Assembly: GCA_020638795.1 (NCBI GenBank)
Contig: JACKHW010000003.1
Coordinates: 434,001 to 498,000 of the forward strand
Origin: Planctomycetota bacterium
GTDB lineage: Bacteria; Planctomycetota; UBA1135; GCA-002748355
DNA: 64,000 bases
Reading direction: 5' to 3'
Positions 45,124 to 54,773 of this stretch are shown piece by piece. The notes below the pieces were generated by a model. The model had not been told where the DNA came from, did not search any database, and was given only the letters and a program-made list of their open reading frames with translations. How positions within the stretch are numbered: position 1 is the stretch's first letter; each line of letters opens with the position of its first letter. The translations under genes were made by a program, and so were the position numbers.

Positions 45124-45154
45124 TGTCGCGTCCCCAATCAAAAGCGATGTGCCC

Positions 45155-46489
45155 TCAAAAGCGATGGGCCCTCGGCAACAGCACCAAGGACGTGAACGTG
45201 CCCGCGAGCCGCACATCGCGCGAACCACGCACCTCGCCGACGGCTCGTGCCAACAGGTTCACGCGTTCGCCCATCGTCGTGGCCTCCGGAAACAGCAAGT
45301 CGATCAATGCATCGAGTTCCCGTTCCGGCCCATGCCCCCGGATGCATCGCCCGAGCGGAGGAGTCGGAAAGAGCGGGTCCGCCGCACGCCCCAGATCGGT
45401 GGCGAAGCGCACGCGCGCGAGCCACGTCGCCGAAGAGAGCCACGCCTCCTCACCTGCCCATCCCGAGACGTCGGGGGGCTCGAGCAGCTCTTGCCCCATT
45501 CGGGCCACGGCACGATGGAGTGGCACAGGCGCGACTTCGAGGCCGAGGGTGCGCAGGATCCAGATCGCGAACGCTGCCGGGCTGCGCACGCGCGTATTCC
45601 TAGCGCGTGGATCGTGAACGACCTCCGACGCGAGGAGAACCTCGAGAGTCCGGTCGATACGACCGTCTGCGTCGCGATAGACCCGAGCCAGGTCGTCGAT
45701 CGCGCCTTCGGGGTGGTCGGGACCGACGAACGTGCGTAACAACCTCTCGGCTATGAAGCGCGCATGCTGCTGTGAGCCACAGATCAAGTTGAGCACGTCG
45801 TGACCGCGTTCGATGTCGTCACGACCGAGCACGCGCTTGGGGCCATGATCGTGCAGACGTTCGTCGAAGTGTCCTCGACCACGCAGGATGCGCCAACCCG
45901 TGAATGCGCGTGCCGCTTCGCGGACGTCCTCTTCGCTGTAGTTCCCGCGTCCCAACGTGAAGAGTTCGAAGAGTTCGCGCGCGAAGTTCTCGTTGGCGTT
46001 TCCTCGTCGGTTGGACTCGGCGTCGAGCCACCGCAACATCGCGGGTCCCGACGAGACACGCTCCAACAAGTCGCGAAAGCTCCCCAGTCCGAACCTCTCG
46101 AAGACATCGAACTGCTCCACCATCCATGCGCACGACCGCACTTTGGAGATCGCCGTCGCGAAGTGGTCGTGCCAGAAGAGCATCATCCGCGCGCGTAGTG
46201 GGTGCTGCGCTGTCAACAACCTCGACCACAGCCACGCCGCAGTCGCGTCGACGTCGTCGAGGGCGAGGATCGCATCGCGGCGCGCCAGTACGCGACGCTC
46301 TCGCGAATCGGGCGCCTCCCCGTTCACGAGCCATGCGGCGACTTCGGAAGGCGAGGCGTTCTGTGTCGCCCGCAACCACGACGTTGGATGGGCGAACACC
46401 GCTCGACGCAGGACATGCACACGTGCGGCGAGATCGAACGGCCGCGAACGCGTCGGCTCGAAACGGCGCATCCAGCCAGCGGCCGTCAT
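45155..46489 (-). CDS. DUF1800 family protein
   Basis: A 444-residue protein of the DUF1800 family: FWHDHFATAISKV, NFARELFELFTLGRGNYSEEDVREAARAFTGWRI, GHDVLNLICG, RFIAERLLRTFVG, LEVLLASEVVHDPRARNTRVRSPAAF and PPDVSGW are hallmarks. DUF1800 proteins are almost always next to DUF1501 proteins, and the function of the pair is unknown. The ATG overlaps the stop of the upstream gene (ATGA), so translation is coupled. No signal peptide is obvious from this start, although DUF1501 carries one. Confidence 0.9.
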   Translation of the reverse strand: MTAAGWMRRFEPTRSRPFDLAARVHVLRRAVFAHPTSWLRATQNASPSEVAAWLVNGEAPDSRERRVLARRDAILALDDVDATAAWLWSRLLTAQHPLRARMMLFWHDHFATAISKVRSCAWMVEQFDVFERFGLGSFRDLLERVSSGPAMLRWLDAESNRRGNANENFARELFELFTLGRGNYSEEDVREAARAFTGWRILRGRGHFDERLHDHGPKRVLGRDDIERGHDVLNLICGSQQHARFIAERLLRTFVGPDHPEGAIDDLARVYRDADGRIDRTLEVLLASEVVHDPRARNTRVRSPAAFAIWILRTLGLEVAPVPLHRAVARMGQELLEPPDVSGWAGEEAWLSSATWLARVRFATDLGRAADPLFPTPPLGRCIRGHGPERELDALIDLLFPEATTMGERVNLLARAVGEVRGSRDVRLAGTFTSLVLLPRAHRF

Positions 46490-48117
46490 CGTTCGATCAT
46501 CCTGCACAGGACCACTTCGAGGTCGTCCCCGACATGGTCGACGTCGATCGCGATATGGCCCAAACGCGCGACCAATTTCTCGATTGCCGAAGCGACTCGT
46601 TCCGCGTCTTCGTCGGGCAGGCGATGGAGCCAGAGTTGCAAGACGATGAGCTCGCGCGCGTCGGCGAGCGCGGCCGCTGCCACCCGCCCGCTGAAGCGTA
46701 GCGAGTCGATCGTCACGCGCGGTTTGCCTGCAGTGGTCTCGGACTGTTCGTGATCGCCAGCAGAGCGGGCAACCCGCGCGACACAGTCCTCGACGATGTT
46801 GCCAAAGCACACGAATTCGCCGGTTCTCGCGTACGCAGGGAAGAATTGGAACTCGATCGGTACCGGCAAGCCGTGATGCACATCGGCGACCCAGCGCGAT
46901 CGATGGATGTCGTCGCGAACACGCGCTTCGACGCGCACCACCGCTCGACCTTGTCGTTCTCTCGGCTCCCGCGCGATCGCCGCAGCGATCTGCAGCACAG
47001 AGTCGAAGACGTAGCGCAGGCGCTCGTGAAGGACCCGCGCCGACAGAGACCATGCCGGTAGGACTCCGACGTGCGGTTGGTCTTTCTTCGACTCCCGCGC
47101 GCGCAATCGCGCCTCGAACACGGAACCGAGGAACGGCAGCACGTCCTTCTCGAGGTCCTGGTTGCGGAAGAGCAGCTCCAAGCGGGAGAGTCCGCGCTGA
47201 ATCGCAGCACGGACTCCGTCGAGGCAGTACGACGAATGATCCGCGACGAATGCGCCGAGATTCCGACTCGATCGCACGGCGAGCACATCCCCGGGCAGCA
47301 GCTGCAGCGGTCCTCTTCGTGAATCACGATCGCTCGCTTCGAAGAGCCGCTTGGACGCCGCATCGAGATTTCGCCACGCATCCGCGACGACGAGTCGTAG
47401 CCGAATCCCGTCCGCATCATTCATCAACGCGCCTTCGATGCCACGCGATGCAACGATCGCTCGCGGCATACCCGCGAAGGCGAGCGCTGCGCCGACGGTC
47501 GAAGCACCGGGTGCCGCGCGGCGAGCCAGACGCGCGCCGAGCCGACTCCCTTCGAAGTCGATCGCGAAGTGAACGCACGCCGCCTCGTCGACAGACCAGG
47601 TCCTTCGTGGCGGTAAGGGACGCGACGCGGCGTCTTCGTAGCCATCCGAATCGAACACGAGCGTCGAAGCGCGACGCGCGGTTTCGATGCGGAACAGCTT
47701 CTTCAGCGTCGTCGCATGCCGATCCGCCTCGCGGTCGTCGTCGAGGTCGGCGGCCAGAACGACTGCAGTCCTTCGCATCGGACCACGCTCCACGATCCAG
47801 AGGCGCACGGATCGCGACAGCAGACTTTCGACGAGTGGACGCCATGGTGCGCGCGCGTGGCTCGCGACGAGACCACGTACGAACTCGAGTCGGGCCTCTG
47901 TCCGGCGCTCGAACAGCGGCGTGAAATTCTCGATGTCCGCCAACAGCGCGAGGATCGAATCCGCCATGGCATCCAGCGCGAAGACTCCGCCCGACGATTC
48001 GAGACAGGCGATGACGCGTTGTGGGGCCTCGGTCTGGCAGGGCACGGCAGTGGCGCTTCCCAGCCCACACATGATCGCGAGGATCATGGCTCGCTGACGT
48101 GCGTGTTCGATTCTCAT
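46486..48117 (-). CDS. Exported protein of unknown function, first gene of the DUF1800-DUF1501 operon
   Basis: A 543-residue protein with a signal peptide (MILAIMCGLGSATAVPCQ) starting from ATG 48117. I do not recognise a family. It is rich in Arg, Ala and Asp, predicted alpha/beta, with repeated patterns such as VFALDAMADSILALLADIENF and LVVADAWRNLDAASKRLFE that recall DUF3352-like or other secreted planctomycete proteins, though the resemblance is weak. Its stop overlaps the DUF1800 start by 4 bp, making it a candidate partner of that pair. It is divergent from the membrane-anchored protein at 48360. Confidence 0.75.
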   Translation of the reverse strand: MRIEHARQRAMILAIMCGLGSATAVPCQTEAPQRVIACLESSGGVFALDAMADSILALLADIENFTPLFERRTEARLEFVRGLVASHARAPWRPLVESLLSRSVRLWIVERGPMRRTAVVLAADLDDDREADRHATTLKKLFRIETARRASTLVFDSDGYEDAASRPLPPRRTWSVDEAACVHFAIDFEGSRLGARLARRAAPGASTVGAALAFAGMPRAIVASRGIEGALMNDADGIRLRLVVADAWRNLDAASKRLFEASDRDSRRGPLQLLPGDVLAVRSSRNLGAFVADHSSYCLDGVRAAIQRGLSRLELLFRNQDLEKDVLPFLGSVFEARLRARESKKDQPHVGVLPAWSLSARVLHERLRYVFDSVLQIAAAIAREPRERQGRAVVRVEARVRDDIHRSRWVADVHHGLPVPIEFQFFPAYARTGEFVCFGNIVEDCVARVARSAGDHEQSETTAGKPRVTIDSLRFSGRVAAAALADARELIVLQLWLHRLPDEDAERVASAIEKLVARLGHIAIDVDHVGDDLEVVLCRMIER

Positions 48118-48359
48118 GGTTCGCCCCCGATGTTCGGCCGCCCGTCGCCATACGAGCGCACGAGGCGTCGATTCTCCGTATCCGTGACGAGCCTCATTCA
48201 CCGCGACAGGCCTGCGGGGACACAGAATCCAGGAGGATCTCCGCCGTGGAGCCGTGGGCGCGGAGATCGAAGCCATGACGTCGTCATCGTTGCTCTGTCC
48301 AGGCCGTGGTACTATTCCATACCCGAGCCGCCCTCCAAGGGCAGGTCTCCATCAGCGAC

Positions 48360-49523
48360 ATGTCACGTCCAACCACCCAGAACAGCCACAACACCGCGAG
48401 AACGACGCCACGTGGATCGCGCGGGGTCTTCGTGCTCCTGTGCGGAGTACTCGCGCTCATCGGCTTCTTCTTCTGGACCGTGTTCGGCGCGGCCGGCACG
48501 CAACCGATACTGCTCGCGCCACGCCTCGAAACCGATGTCGCCATTGTACCGTCCGACCCCGGTCCGACGACGGTCGTCACGGATTCGGTGCCGCTTCCGC
48601 TCGACACCGGAAGCAGCGACACCGAGCTGCCTCGCGCGACGGGAACGGACTCGCCCCAACGGGAGTCGGGCACGCTGCTCGGCAGTGTCCTGATCCCCGA
48701 GACTCTCCGTGGCCGAGTCGCGATCTGGACGCTCGAAGTCGCCGAAGCGCGCAACGACGCCGATTCTCGCGTCGTCAAGGGTGCACGACAATTTCGCCGG
48801 CGCTTCGAAGTCAGGTCGGGCGCCGGGATTGCTCGCTTTCGAGTCGATGATGTGCCGTTCAGTGACTATGGCTGGTACGTCGCGGCCACTTGCTTGGACC
48901 CCCCCGCAGCGAGCACGCCGACGCTCGTTACCGTCGATGCACGGCGACCCGAGTCCGAGGTCACGCTGTCACTCGCCGTGGCTCCGAGCCTGCACGTCAC
49001 GGTGAAGGACCAGGAGATGGCGGCCTTGCGCGAGGTTCGCGTGACGATCCGCCCCGTTGGATTCCCTGCGGGTCGCAGTCTCGGCACCGTCCTGACGGAC
49101 ATCTACGGGCTCGCCATCTTCTCCTCGGTGGCCATTGGCGAGTACGAACTCGTCGTCGGACCGGTCGCCCGCCCCGTCGTCCCGGTGCGGCGTATCTCGA
49201 TCGACGCGAAACAACTGCAGTTCGAGCGCGTGACCGTTCCCAAGGGCGGCAATCTCACCGTGCTCCTCGCGACGCCTGCCGGTGGCGGGGTCGATCAGGC
49301 GGAAGTCGTCGCGATCGCGAAGGACACGAAGATCTACAAGAAATACGAGGCGAAGACGGACGTCTCCGGTCGCGCCAACCTCGAGCATCTCCCACCTGGA
49401 CCCTACTACCTCCACCTCACGAAGAGTGGCTTCGAGAGACGCTTCGAGAAAATCGTGGTGACCGAGAACGAGACGACCGAAAAACGAGTCACGATGCACT
49501 GGGACTTCCGCCGCGGGCGCTGA
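48360..49523 (+). CDS. Membrane-anchored protein with carboxypeptidase-regulatory-like domains
   Basis: The 387-residue protein has one transmembrane anchor near the N-terminus (~22-44, VFVLLCGVLALIGFFFW) after a short polar cytoplasmic tail. A Pro/Thr/Ser/Asp linker (~48-95) leads to beta-rich domains. Repeats of the carboxypeptidase-regulatory type are visible (LREVRVTIRPVG, DIYGLAIFSSVAIGEYELVVG; TDVSGRANLEHLPPGPYYLHL). It resembles surface proteins of unknown role. Start ATG 48360 is preferred over 48306 as the anchor then has a short tail. The gap to the divergent neighbour is 242 bp. Confidence 0.72.
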   Translation: MSRPTTQNSHNTARTTPRGSRGVFVLLCGVLALIGFFFWTVFGAAGTQPILLAPRLETDVAIVPSDPGPTTVVTDSVPLPLDTGSSDTELPRATGTDSPQRESGTLLGSVLIPETLRGRVAIWTLEVAEARNDADSRVVKGARQFRRRFEVRSGAGIARFRVDDVPFSDYGWYVAATCLDPPAASTPTLVTVDARRPESEVTLSLAVAPSLHVTVKDQEMAALREVRVTIRPVGFPAGRSLGTVLTDIYGLAIFSSVAIGEYELVVGPVARPVVPVRRISIDAKQLQFERVTVPKGGNLTVLLATPAGGGVDQAEVVAIAKDTKIYKKYEAKTDVSGRANLEHLPPGPYYLHLTKSGFERRFEKIVVTENETTEKRVTMHWDFRRGR

Positions 49524-49721
49524 GAGACCCACCAGCGTGTCGAAAAACTCGGACATGCACCGAGCACGAGCCTTCACCGCCCCGACAGCTCCCGCAGGCC
49601 TCGACGAATCGACGATTCACCTGCATTTTCGGCAGCCACCGAGACGGCCAAATCACGCACTCGGCGCGTGCCCGACTTCTCGGCCGGGTTTCTAGAGTCA
49701 ACGGTCTGGTAACGTCTGTGC

Positions 49722-51332
49722 GTGATCACGCAAAGACACGTCGTGACCGGTCTCACGATCGCCGTCGTCCTCACTCTCGTCCTCGCGTCCGCGACTTGCG
49801 GTTCGAACTCGTACGCCGGTGAACGGACCGACGAACGGGCCGCAGAACTGCAACACCGAGCGACATCGAATTCTCGACCGAACGCAGCTTCCTCCACACG
49901 CGATGCTCTGCATGGCGACGCGCCTAGAAGCGCCGAGTGGCTCCCGCGACGCGAGTTCCGCGCCGTCTGGGTCGCCACGGTCGCCAACATCGACTGGCCC
50001 TCGAAACCCGGCCTCGATGTCGCGACCCAACAATCACAGGCACGCGCGATCCTCGATCGTGCCCTTGCTTGCGGCCTCAACGCCGTCGTGTTCCAGGTGC
50101 GCCCGCAAGCCGACGCTCTCTACGCGTCGACGCTCGAACCGTGGTCTGCATTCCTGACCGGGCAGCAGGGACGAGCGCCCGCGCCGTTCTACGACCCGTT
50201 GAAGTTCTGGATCGACGAGGCCCATGCACGCGGCCTGGAACTCCATGCGTGGTTCAATCCGTATCGCGCGTGGCACCCGGCCTGTCCGGGTGAACCCAGC
50301 GCCGAATCGATCGTCCGTGCACGCCCCGACTGCGTCGTGACCCTCGGGCGCGAAGGCTACCGGTGGATGAACCCCGCGCGGGACGACGTCCGCGCCCACT
50401 CGCTCGCGGTCGTACGCGACGTCGTCGAGCGCTACGAAGTCGACGGCATCCACTTCGACGATTACTTCTATCCGTATCCCTCCTACAACGACGACAAGGA
50501 CTTCCCCGACGCGGACAGCTACGACACCTATCGGCGTGCAGGCGGGAAGCTGTCGCTGCACGACTTCCGCCGCGATGCGGTCAATCGATTCGTCAAAGAC
50601 GTCTACGCATGCGTCCAGCATGCGGAGCGGCGAGTGCGGTTCGGGATCAGCCCGTTCGGGATCTGGCGTCCCGGTCATCCACGCGGGATCGAGGGCTTCG
50701 ATCAGTACGACCGACTCTTCGCCGATCCACGACGCTGGTTGCAGGACGGCGACATCGACTATCTCGCGCCCCAACTCTACTGGCCGATTGCGCGCGGCCC
50801 GCAGAGCTTCCCGGTTCTACTCGGCTGGTGGCAGCAGCAGAATCCTCACGAACGGTGCATCTGGCCCGGGATCTCCCTACGCAATCCGAAAGAAGCCGCA
50901 GGCGCGCGCGAGACGGTCGCCCAGATTTTGGTCGCCCGCGGCATGCTCGGCGAGCGCGGCGGCATCTGCATCTTCAGCATGAAGAGCCTCATGAATCCGA
51001 GCTGCGTCGTCGCGAGTGCGCTCCAAGAGGGGCCCTACCGCGAGCCGGCCCTCGTTCCGGTCATGCCTTGGATCGAGATGCCGCCCGTTCCGAAACCCAT
51101 GGTTTCGATCGAGAAGCGCGATGGATCGGTGATCGCCACCTGGACGATCGTGCGTGGTTCTGCCGCCCGTTTCGTCGTGTACGAACATACGGCCAAGGGT
51201 GTGCGCCAACACATCGTCGGTCCGAACGCGACCCGGCACGTCGTCGCCGAAGGCGTCGATCAACTCGCCGTGACTGCGGTCGATCGGCTCGGTAACGAGG
51301 GCCCCCTCGAGGTGCACCGGATCCCACTGTGA
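49722..51332 (+). CDS. Exported glycosyl hydrolase-like 10 (GHL10/DigH-type) protein
   Basis: A 536-residue exported protein (signal GLTIAVVLTLVLASATC). Residues ~75-420 match the GHL10 (formerly DUF187) TIM barrel: FRAVWVATVANIDWPS, GLNAVVFQVRPQADALY, PLKFWIDEAHARGLELHAWFNPYR, YEVDGIHFDDYFYPYP and DYLAPQLYWP. Members such as E. coli DigH cleave denuded peptidoglycan glycan strands. The conserved Asp pair in GIHFDDYF is the likely catalytic site. A fibronectin-like C-terminal domain follows (~430-536, ATWTIVRGSAARFVVYE). Start is GTG at 49722. The peptidoglycan link is a family-level inference; planctomycete walls are thin but present. Confidence 0.85.
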   Translation: MITQRHVVTGLTIAVVLTLVLASATCGSNSYAGERTDERAAELQHRATSNSRPNAASSTRDALHGDAPRSAEWLPRREFRAVWVATVANIDWPSKPGLDVATQQSQARAILDRALACGLNAVVFQVRPQADALYASTLEPWSAFLTGQQGRAPAPFYDPLKFWIDEAHARGLELHAWFNPYRAWHPACPGEPSAESIVRARPDCVVTLGREGYRWMNPARDDVRAHSLAVVRDVVERYEVDGIHFDDYFYPYPSYNDDKDFPDADSYDTYRRAGGKLSLHDFRRDAVNRFVKDVYACVQHAERRVRFGISPFGIWRPGHPRGIEGFDQYDRLFADPRRWLQDGDIDYLAPQLYWPIARGPQSFPVLLGWWQQQNPHERCIWPGISLRNPKEAAGARETVAQILVARGMLGERGGICIFSMKSLMNPSCVVASALQEGPYREPALVPVMPWIEMPPVPKPMVSIEKRDGSVIATWTIVRGSAARFVVYEHTAKGVRQHIVGPNATRHVVAEGVDQLAVTAVDRLGNEGPLEVHRIPL

Positions 51333-51344
51333 GGCAGCAGGGGT

Positions 51345-51421
51345 TGGTAGCGAGAGCCGGACTTGAACCGGCGACCTAAGGCTTATGAAGCCTTCGCTCT
51401 AACCAACTGAGCTATCTCGCC
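51345..51421 (-). tRNA. tRNA-Met (CAT anticodon)
   Basis: A 77-nt tRNA on the minus strand including an encoded CCA end. The acceptor is GGCGAGA paired to TCTCGCT, with a G1-U72 pair also seen in tRNA-Met genes of other bacteria. The D arm GCTC/GAGC, the anticodon stem AAGGC/GCCTT with loop TTCATAA (CAT), and the T arm GCCGG-TTCAAGT-CCGGC all fit. CAT could also be tRNA-Ile2 after lysidine modification, or an initiator. An initiator normally has an unpaired or weak C1-A72 and three G-C pairs in the anticodon stem, which this lacks, so elongator Met is preferred. Confidence 0.95.
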
Positions 51422-51491
51422 ACAAGAGGCGCAGAACGCTAGCGACAAGGTCCGAGTCGTGCAAGCTGACGTCACGGGCTACCATGCCCCT

Positions 51492-54400
51492 ATGCAAGCC
51501 CCGGACGAAGGCGCCGCTCCCGAGGGTATCGACGACGCCACCGCCGAGGTCGAAGGTCTCCTCTTGTCCTGCATGGATGCGGAGGATGTCGATGCCGCGC
51601 TCGATGATGTTTGTTCGCAGCACCCGCAGCACGCGAGCAAGCTGCGTGCGGTGTGGTCCCGTATGCAGGGGCTCGGTCTTTCCCCGAAAGCCGCATCCGA
51701 CGAATCGCCGACGCGCATCGGTCCGTTCCGGATCGTCGACAGGCTCGGCGAAGGCGGCATGGGAGTCGTGTACGTCTGCGAACAGGACCATCCGCGCCGC
51801 ACGGTCGCGGTCAAGGTCGTGCGTCCCGAACTCCTCCACTTCGAAGGCAAGAGAGCGCGCTTCGAACGCGAGATCGAGGCGACCGCTCGCCTCGCTCACC
51901 CGGGGATCGTGCCCATCCTCGAAGTCGGGCACGACGGCGGCGCGCCTTGGTATTCGATGGAGTACGTGCGTGGCGCATCGCTGGCCCAAGCGATCAAGGC
52001 TCTGTCCGGCACCCAAGCGTCGCGTCTGACCGGAGAGTCGCTCCTCGACGCCATCCACAATTGCATGCGCGAGGAGGATCGCGCCACGATCGACTTCGAA
52101 CGCTGCAGGAAACTACCCATCTTCACGGGCTCCTGGTGCGACGCCATCTTGTCGATCGTCACCCAAGTCACCGAAGCCATCGATCACGCGCACGCGCACG
52201 GCATTCTCCACCGGGACATCAAGCCGTCGAACATCATGGTGACGCCCGACGGTCGAGCGCTTCTCGTCGACTTCGGCCTCGCACGCGCCAGCAAGAGCGC
52301 GGGGGATCAAACGCTGACGCGATCGACGTCGAGCCTCGGGTCACTCCCTTACATGCCGCCCGAAGTGCTGCGTGGCCACACTGCCGATGCCCGTGCCGAC
52401 GTCTACGGGATCGGCGTCACGCTGTACGAAGCCCTCACGCTCCAACACGCCTTCCTCGACAGCACGGCGGAATCGACGCGTTCGCGGGTACTCGATGGAC
52501 GCTCGGCGAGGATCCGCACGATCAACTCGACGGTTCCTTGGGACCTCGACACCGTCTGCCGTGTCGCGATGGCTCCCGAACATGGACGGCGCTATCGCGA
52601 CATCCGATCGCTGCGCGAAGACCTCGGCCGACTCCGTGCCCGACTACCGATCCTCGCGCGGCGGCCTGGCGCCCTGATCCGCCTGAGGCGTTGGCAGCAA
52701 CGCAATCCCGGATTCACGATCTTTGCGGCAACGACGATCTGCCTCCTCGTCGCCGCGGGCTTCGTTCTCTACGCCATCGAACGACGTGGCAGAATTGCGG
52801 AGGGCAGGTTGCGCGCTCGCGCCGAGCGCTCGCTCTACATCAGCCAGCTCAGCCAAGCGTTGAGTGCCATCGCGATGGACAACTTCAACCAGGCGCGGCA
52901 GGTTCTCGACGGTACCGACAAGTCTCAGCGAGAGTTCATGTGGAAGCACTTCAAGCTCCGCACGGACTCGGAGGTCCAGCGTTGGGACTTCGGCGAACAA
53001 GGCATGACGCGCCACGCGATCTCGCCCGATCAGCACAGGATCGTCGTCGCGAGCAGTCCGAAGACCCTTCGCATCATGCCTCTCGTCATCGACGAGAAGC
53101 GCGCGTCGATCGATACGTCGATCGCCCCGATCGAGTTGCCTGGTGACGCGCACTTCATCAGTATCAGTCAGGACTCGAAGACCGCCATCGTGAGTCCGTA
53201 CGACGGGTCGTGGATCGACGTCTTCGACATCCCTACGAAGAAGCGTGTGACGACGTTCGAATACGCGGATCAATCGGGGTTCATGGCGCAGTTCCTCGCG
53301 GAGGACACGTCGTTCGTCGCCATGAGCACCGACGGAAGGTGCATCGTGCGCGATCGCGACTCCGGTGTGACCTTGCGCGAATGGCAGGCTCTGCCCGTCG
53401 ATCGCCATGTCAGCAAGGAGTTCGTGTTGGACGAATCACGTTCGCTCCTCGCATGCGTGAGCGAGCGTCAACCGGTGTGCATCTACGATTCGAAGGGAGA
53501 GCGCATCCAGAGCATCGACGTACCCGGGGTCAACGTCGACAGCATGACGTTCGCTGCGGGAGGCAAAGAACTCGTCGTCGGCTCCTACGAGATCCGCAGT
53601 AGTCGCATGTACGTGAACCGTTATCGGATCGACGACGGCTCCCGTGTCAAGGACTACGACGTGCTCTCGACTCCATCGTCGGTCGCCGTCCACCCCGGCG
53701 GCCAGTGGCTCGTCATCATCGCTGCCACGATCCAAGTCAACGACTACGAGAACGCGCGTCGTCTGCGCACGCTCAACGGCCCGACGCAGCCCACGGAGAT
53801 CGCGCGCTTCGACTCGCGCGGCTTTCTGTGGACGACGTCGAACGATGGCGCGCTCAGGCGTTGGTCGCTGACGGAGCCGGCCTACGAAACCACGATGCCG
53901 GGCAACGCCAACTCGATCACCGCGCTCGGTCTCGCGAGGAACGGCAGCACGATCGTCTCCGCGGACAAGGACGGCACGGTCGTCATCGGGAACATGGATG
54001 CCAGGATGCGCAAGGTCCTGGATCTGACCGACTCGCGCGCGATCGCCGTCGCGACCGACCCGACGAGTGATTCGTCGACCGCTCGCGTCGTGTTCCGCGA
54101 CGGCACGGTGAGCACGCTCGATCTCATCGAAGCCAAAGAAACGAGTCGATCGAACATCACACCCGACGTCGCGATCGCGACCTGGTGTCGAGACGCGCTG
54201 CTCACGGTCCACGGCGACGGCCGGCTGCGCGCGTTCGCCCCCTCCGGCCAGACCGAACTCCCCTGCGATTTCGAACTCGAAACGCCGGTCACGCGCATCA
54301 CGGCATCGGGTGACCGTGTCGCGATCGGCACGGACGATCGCGTCGTTCTGTGCACCGTCGATCCCACGGCGGCGGCACGGGGTGCTTCGCTGCTACGGAT

Positions 54401-54773
54401 CGACCGCACGTGGCCCTACGACAGCGGCATCACGGCTCTCGCGTTCGACAGCAAAGCCGCACGACTCGCGATCGCGACCGAGAGCTTCCAGCTCGCGATC
54501 CGCGACATCGGGTCCGACGAGACGATCTTCGCTTCGGAAGCGACGAACTCGCGGTTCAGCGCCCTCGCGTTCATGCCAGGCGACGAGTATTTGGCCGCGG
54601 CGAACTGGTCCAGCCAGATTTGGATGTTCGACCCCCGCGCCGGTCAGCCACTCGGACACTTCTTCCTCGGCACCATGCCACTCTGCTTGGCCACGAGTCC
54701 CGATGGACGTTTCCTCGCAACGGGTAACATCAATCGGCACGTGCATTTCGCTTGGTTCGAACGACGGCCATGA
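51492..54773 (+). CDS. Ser/Thr protein kinase with extracytoplasmic WD40-like propeller (paralogue 1)
   Basis: A 1093-residue receptor-like kinase. An N-terminal helical module (~19-62, with AEDVDAALDDV) leads to a Hanks-type kinase domain: Gly-rich LGEGGMGVVY at 85, Lys108 in VAVKVV, catalytic HRDIKPSN (Asp242), DFGLA, and PPEVLRGHTADARADVYGIG. A ~60-residue insert sits between hinge and helix E. After the kinase comes a transmembrane helix (~408-430) and a ~650-residue C-terminal region of WD40/quinoprotein-like repeats, presumably periplasmic. ATG 51492 gives the best N-terminus. Its stop overlaps the next kinase start (ATGA). Ligand and substrates are unknown. Confidence 0.9.
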   Translation: MQAPDEGAAPEGIDDATAEVEGLLLSCMDAEDVDAALDDVCSQHPQHASKLRAVWSRMQGLGLSPKAASDESPTRIGPFRIVDRLGEGGMGVVYVCEQDHPRRTVAVKVVRPELLHFEGKRARFEREIEATARLAHPGIVPILEVGHDGGAPWYSMEYVRGASLAQAIKALSGTQASRLTGESLLDAIHNCMREEDRATIDFERCRKLPIFTGSWCDAILSIVTQVTEAIDHAHAHGILHRDIKPSNIMVTPDGRALLVDFGLARASKSAGDQTLTRSTSSLGSLPYMPPEVLRGHTADARADVYGIGVTLYEALTLQHAFLDSTAESTRSRVLDGRSARIRTINSTVPWDLDTVCRVAMAPEHGRRYRDIRSLREDLGRLRARLPILARRPGALIRLRRWQQRNPGFTIFAATTICLLVAAGFVLYAIERRGRIAEGRLRARAERSLYISQLSQALSAIAMDNFNQARQVLDGTDKSQREFMWKHFKLRTDSEVQRWDFGEQGMTRHAISPDQHRIVVASSPKTLRIMPLVIDEKRASIDTSIAPIELPGDAHFISISQDSKTAIVSPYDGSWIDVFDIPTKKRVTTFEYADQSGFMAQFLAEDTSFVAMSTDGRCIVRDRDSGVTLREWQALPVDRHVSKEFVLDESRSLLACVSERQPVCIYDSKGERIQSIDVPGVNVDSMTFAAGGKELVVGSYEIRSSRMYVNRYRIDDGSRVKDYDVLSTPSSVAVHPGGQWLVIIAATIQVNDYENARRLRTLNGPTQPTEIARFDSRGFLWTTSNDGALRRWSLTEPAYETTMPGNANSITALGLARNGSTIVSADKDGTVVIGNMDARMRKVLDLTDSRAIAVATDPTSDSSTARVVFRDGTVSTLDLIEAKETSRSNITPDVAIATWCRDALLTVHGDGRLRAFAPSGQTELPCDFELETPVTRITASGDRVAIGTDDRVVLCTVDPTAAARGASLLRIDRTWPYDSGITALAFDSKAARLAIATESFQLAIRDIGSDETIFASEATNSRFSALAFMPGDEYLAAANWSSQIWMFDPRAGQPLGHFFLGTMPLCLATSPDGRFLATGNINRHVHFAWFERRP

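Noticed and set aside
48290..48315. TTGCTC ... TGGTACTAT as a sigma-70 promoter for the gene at 48360
   Set aside because: The spacer is 14 bases, too short for a standard promoter, and the boxes are weak.
51345..51421. tRNA-Met as an integration site for the kinase block
   Set aside because: No integrase is present and I saw no direct repeat of the tRNA 3' end elsewhere in the window. The kinase block has the same composition as the rest.
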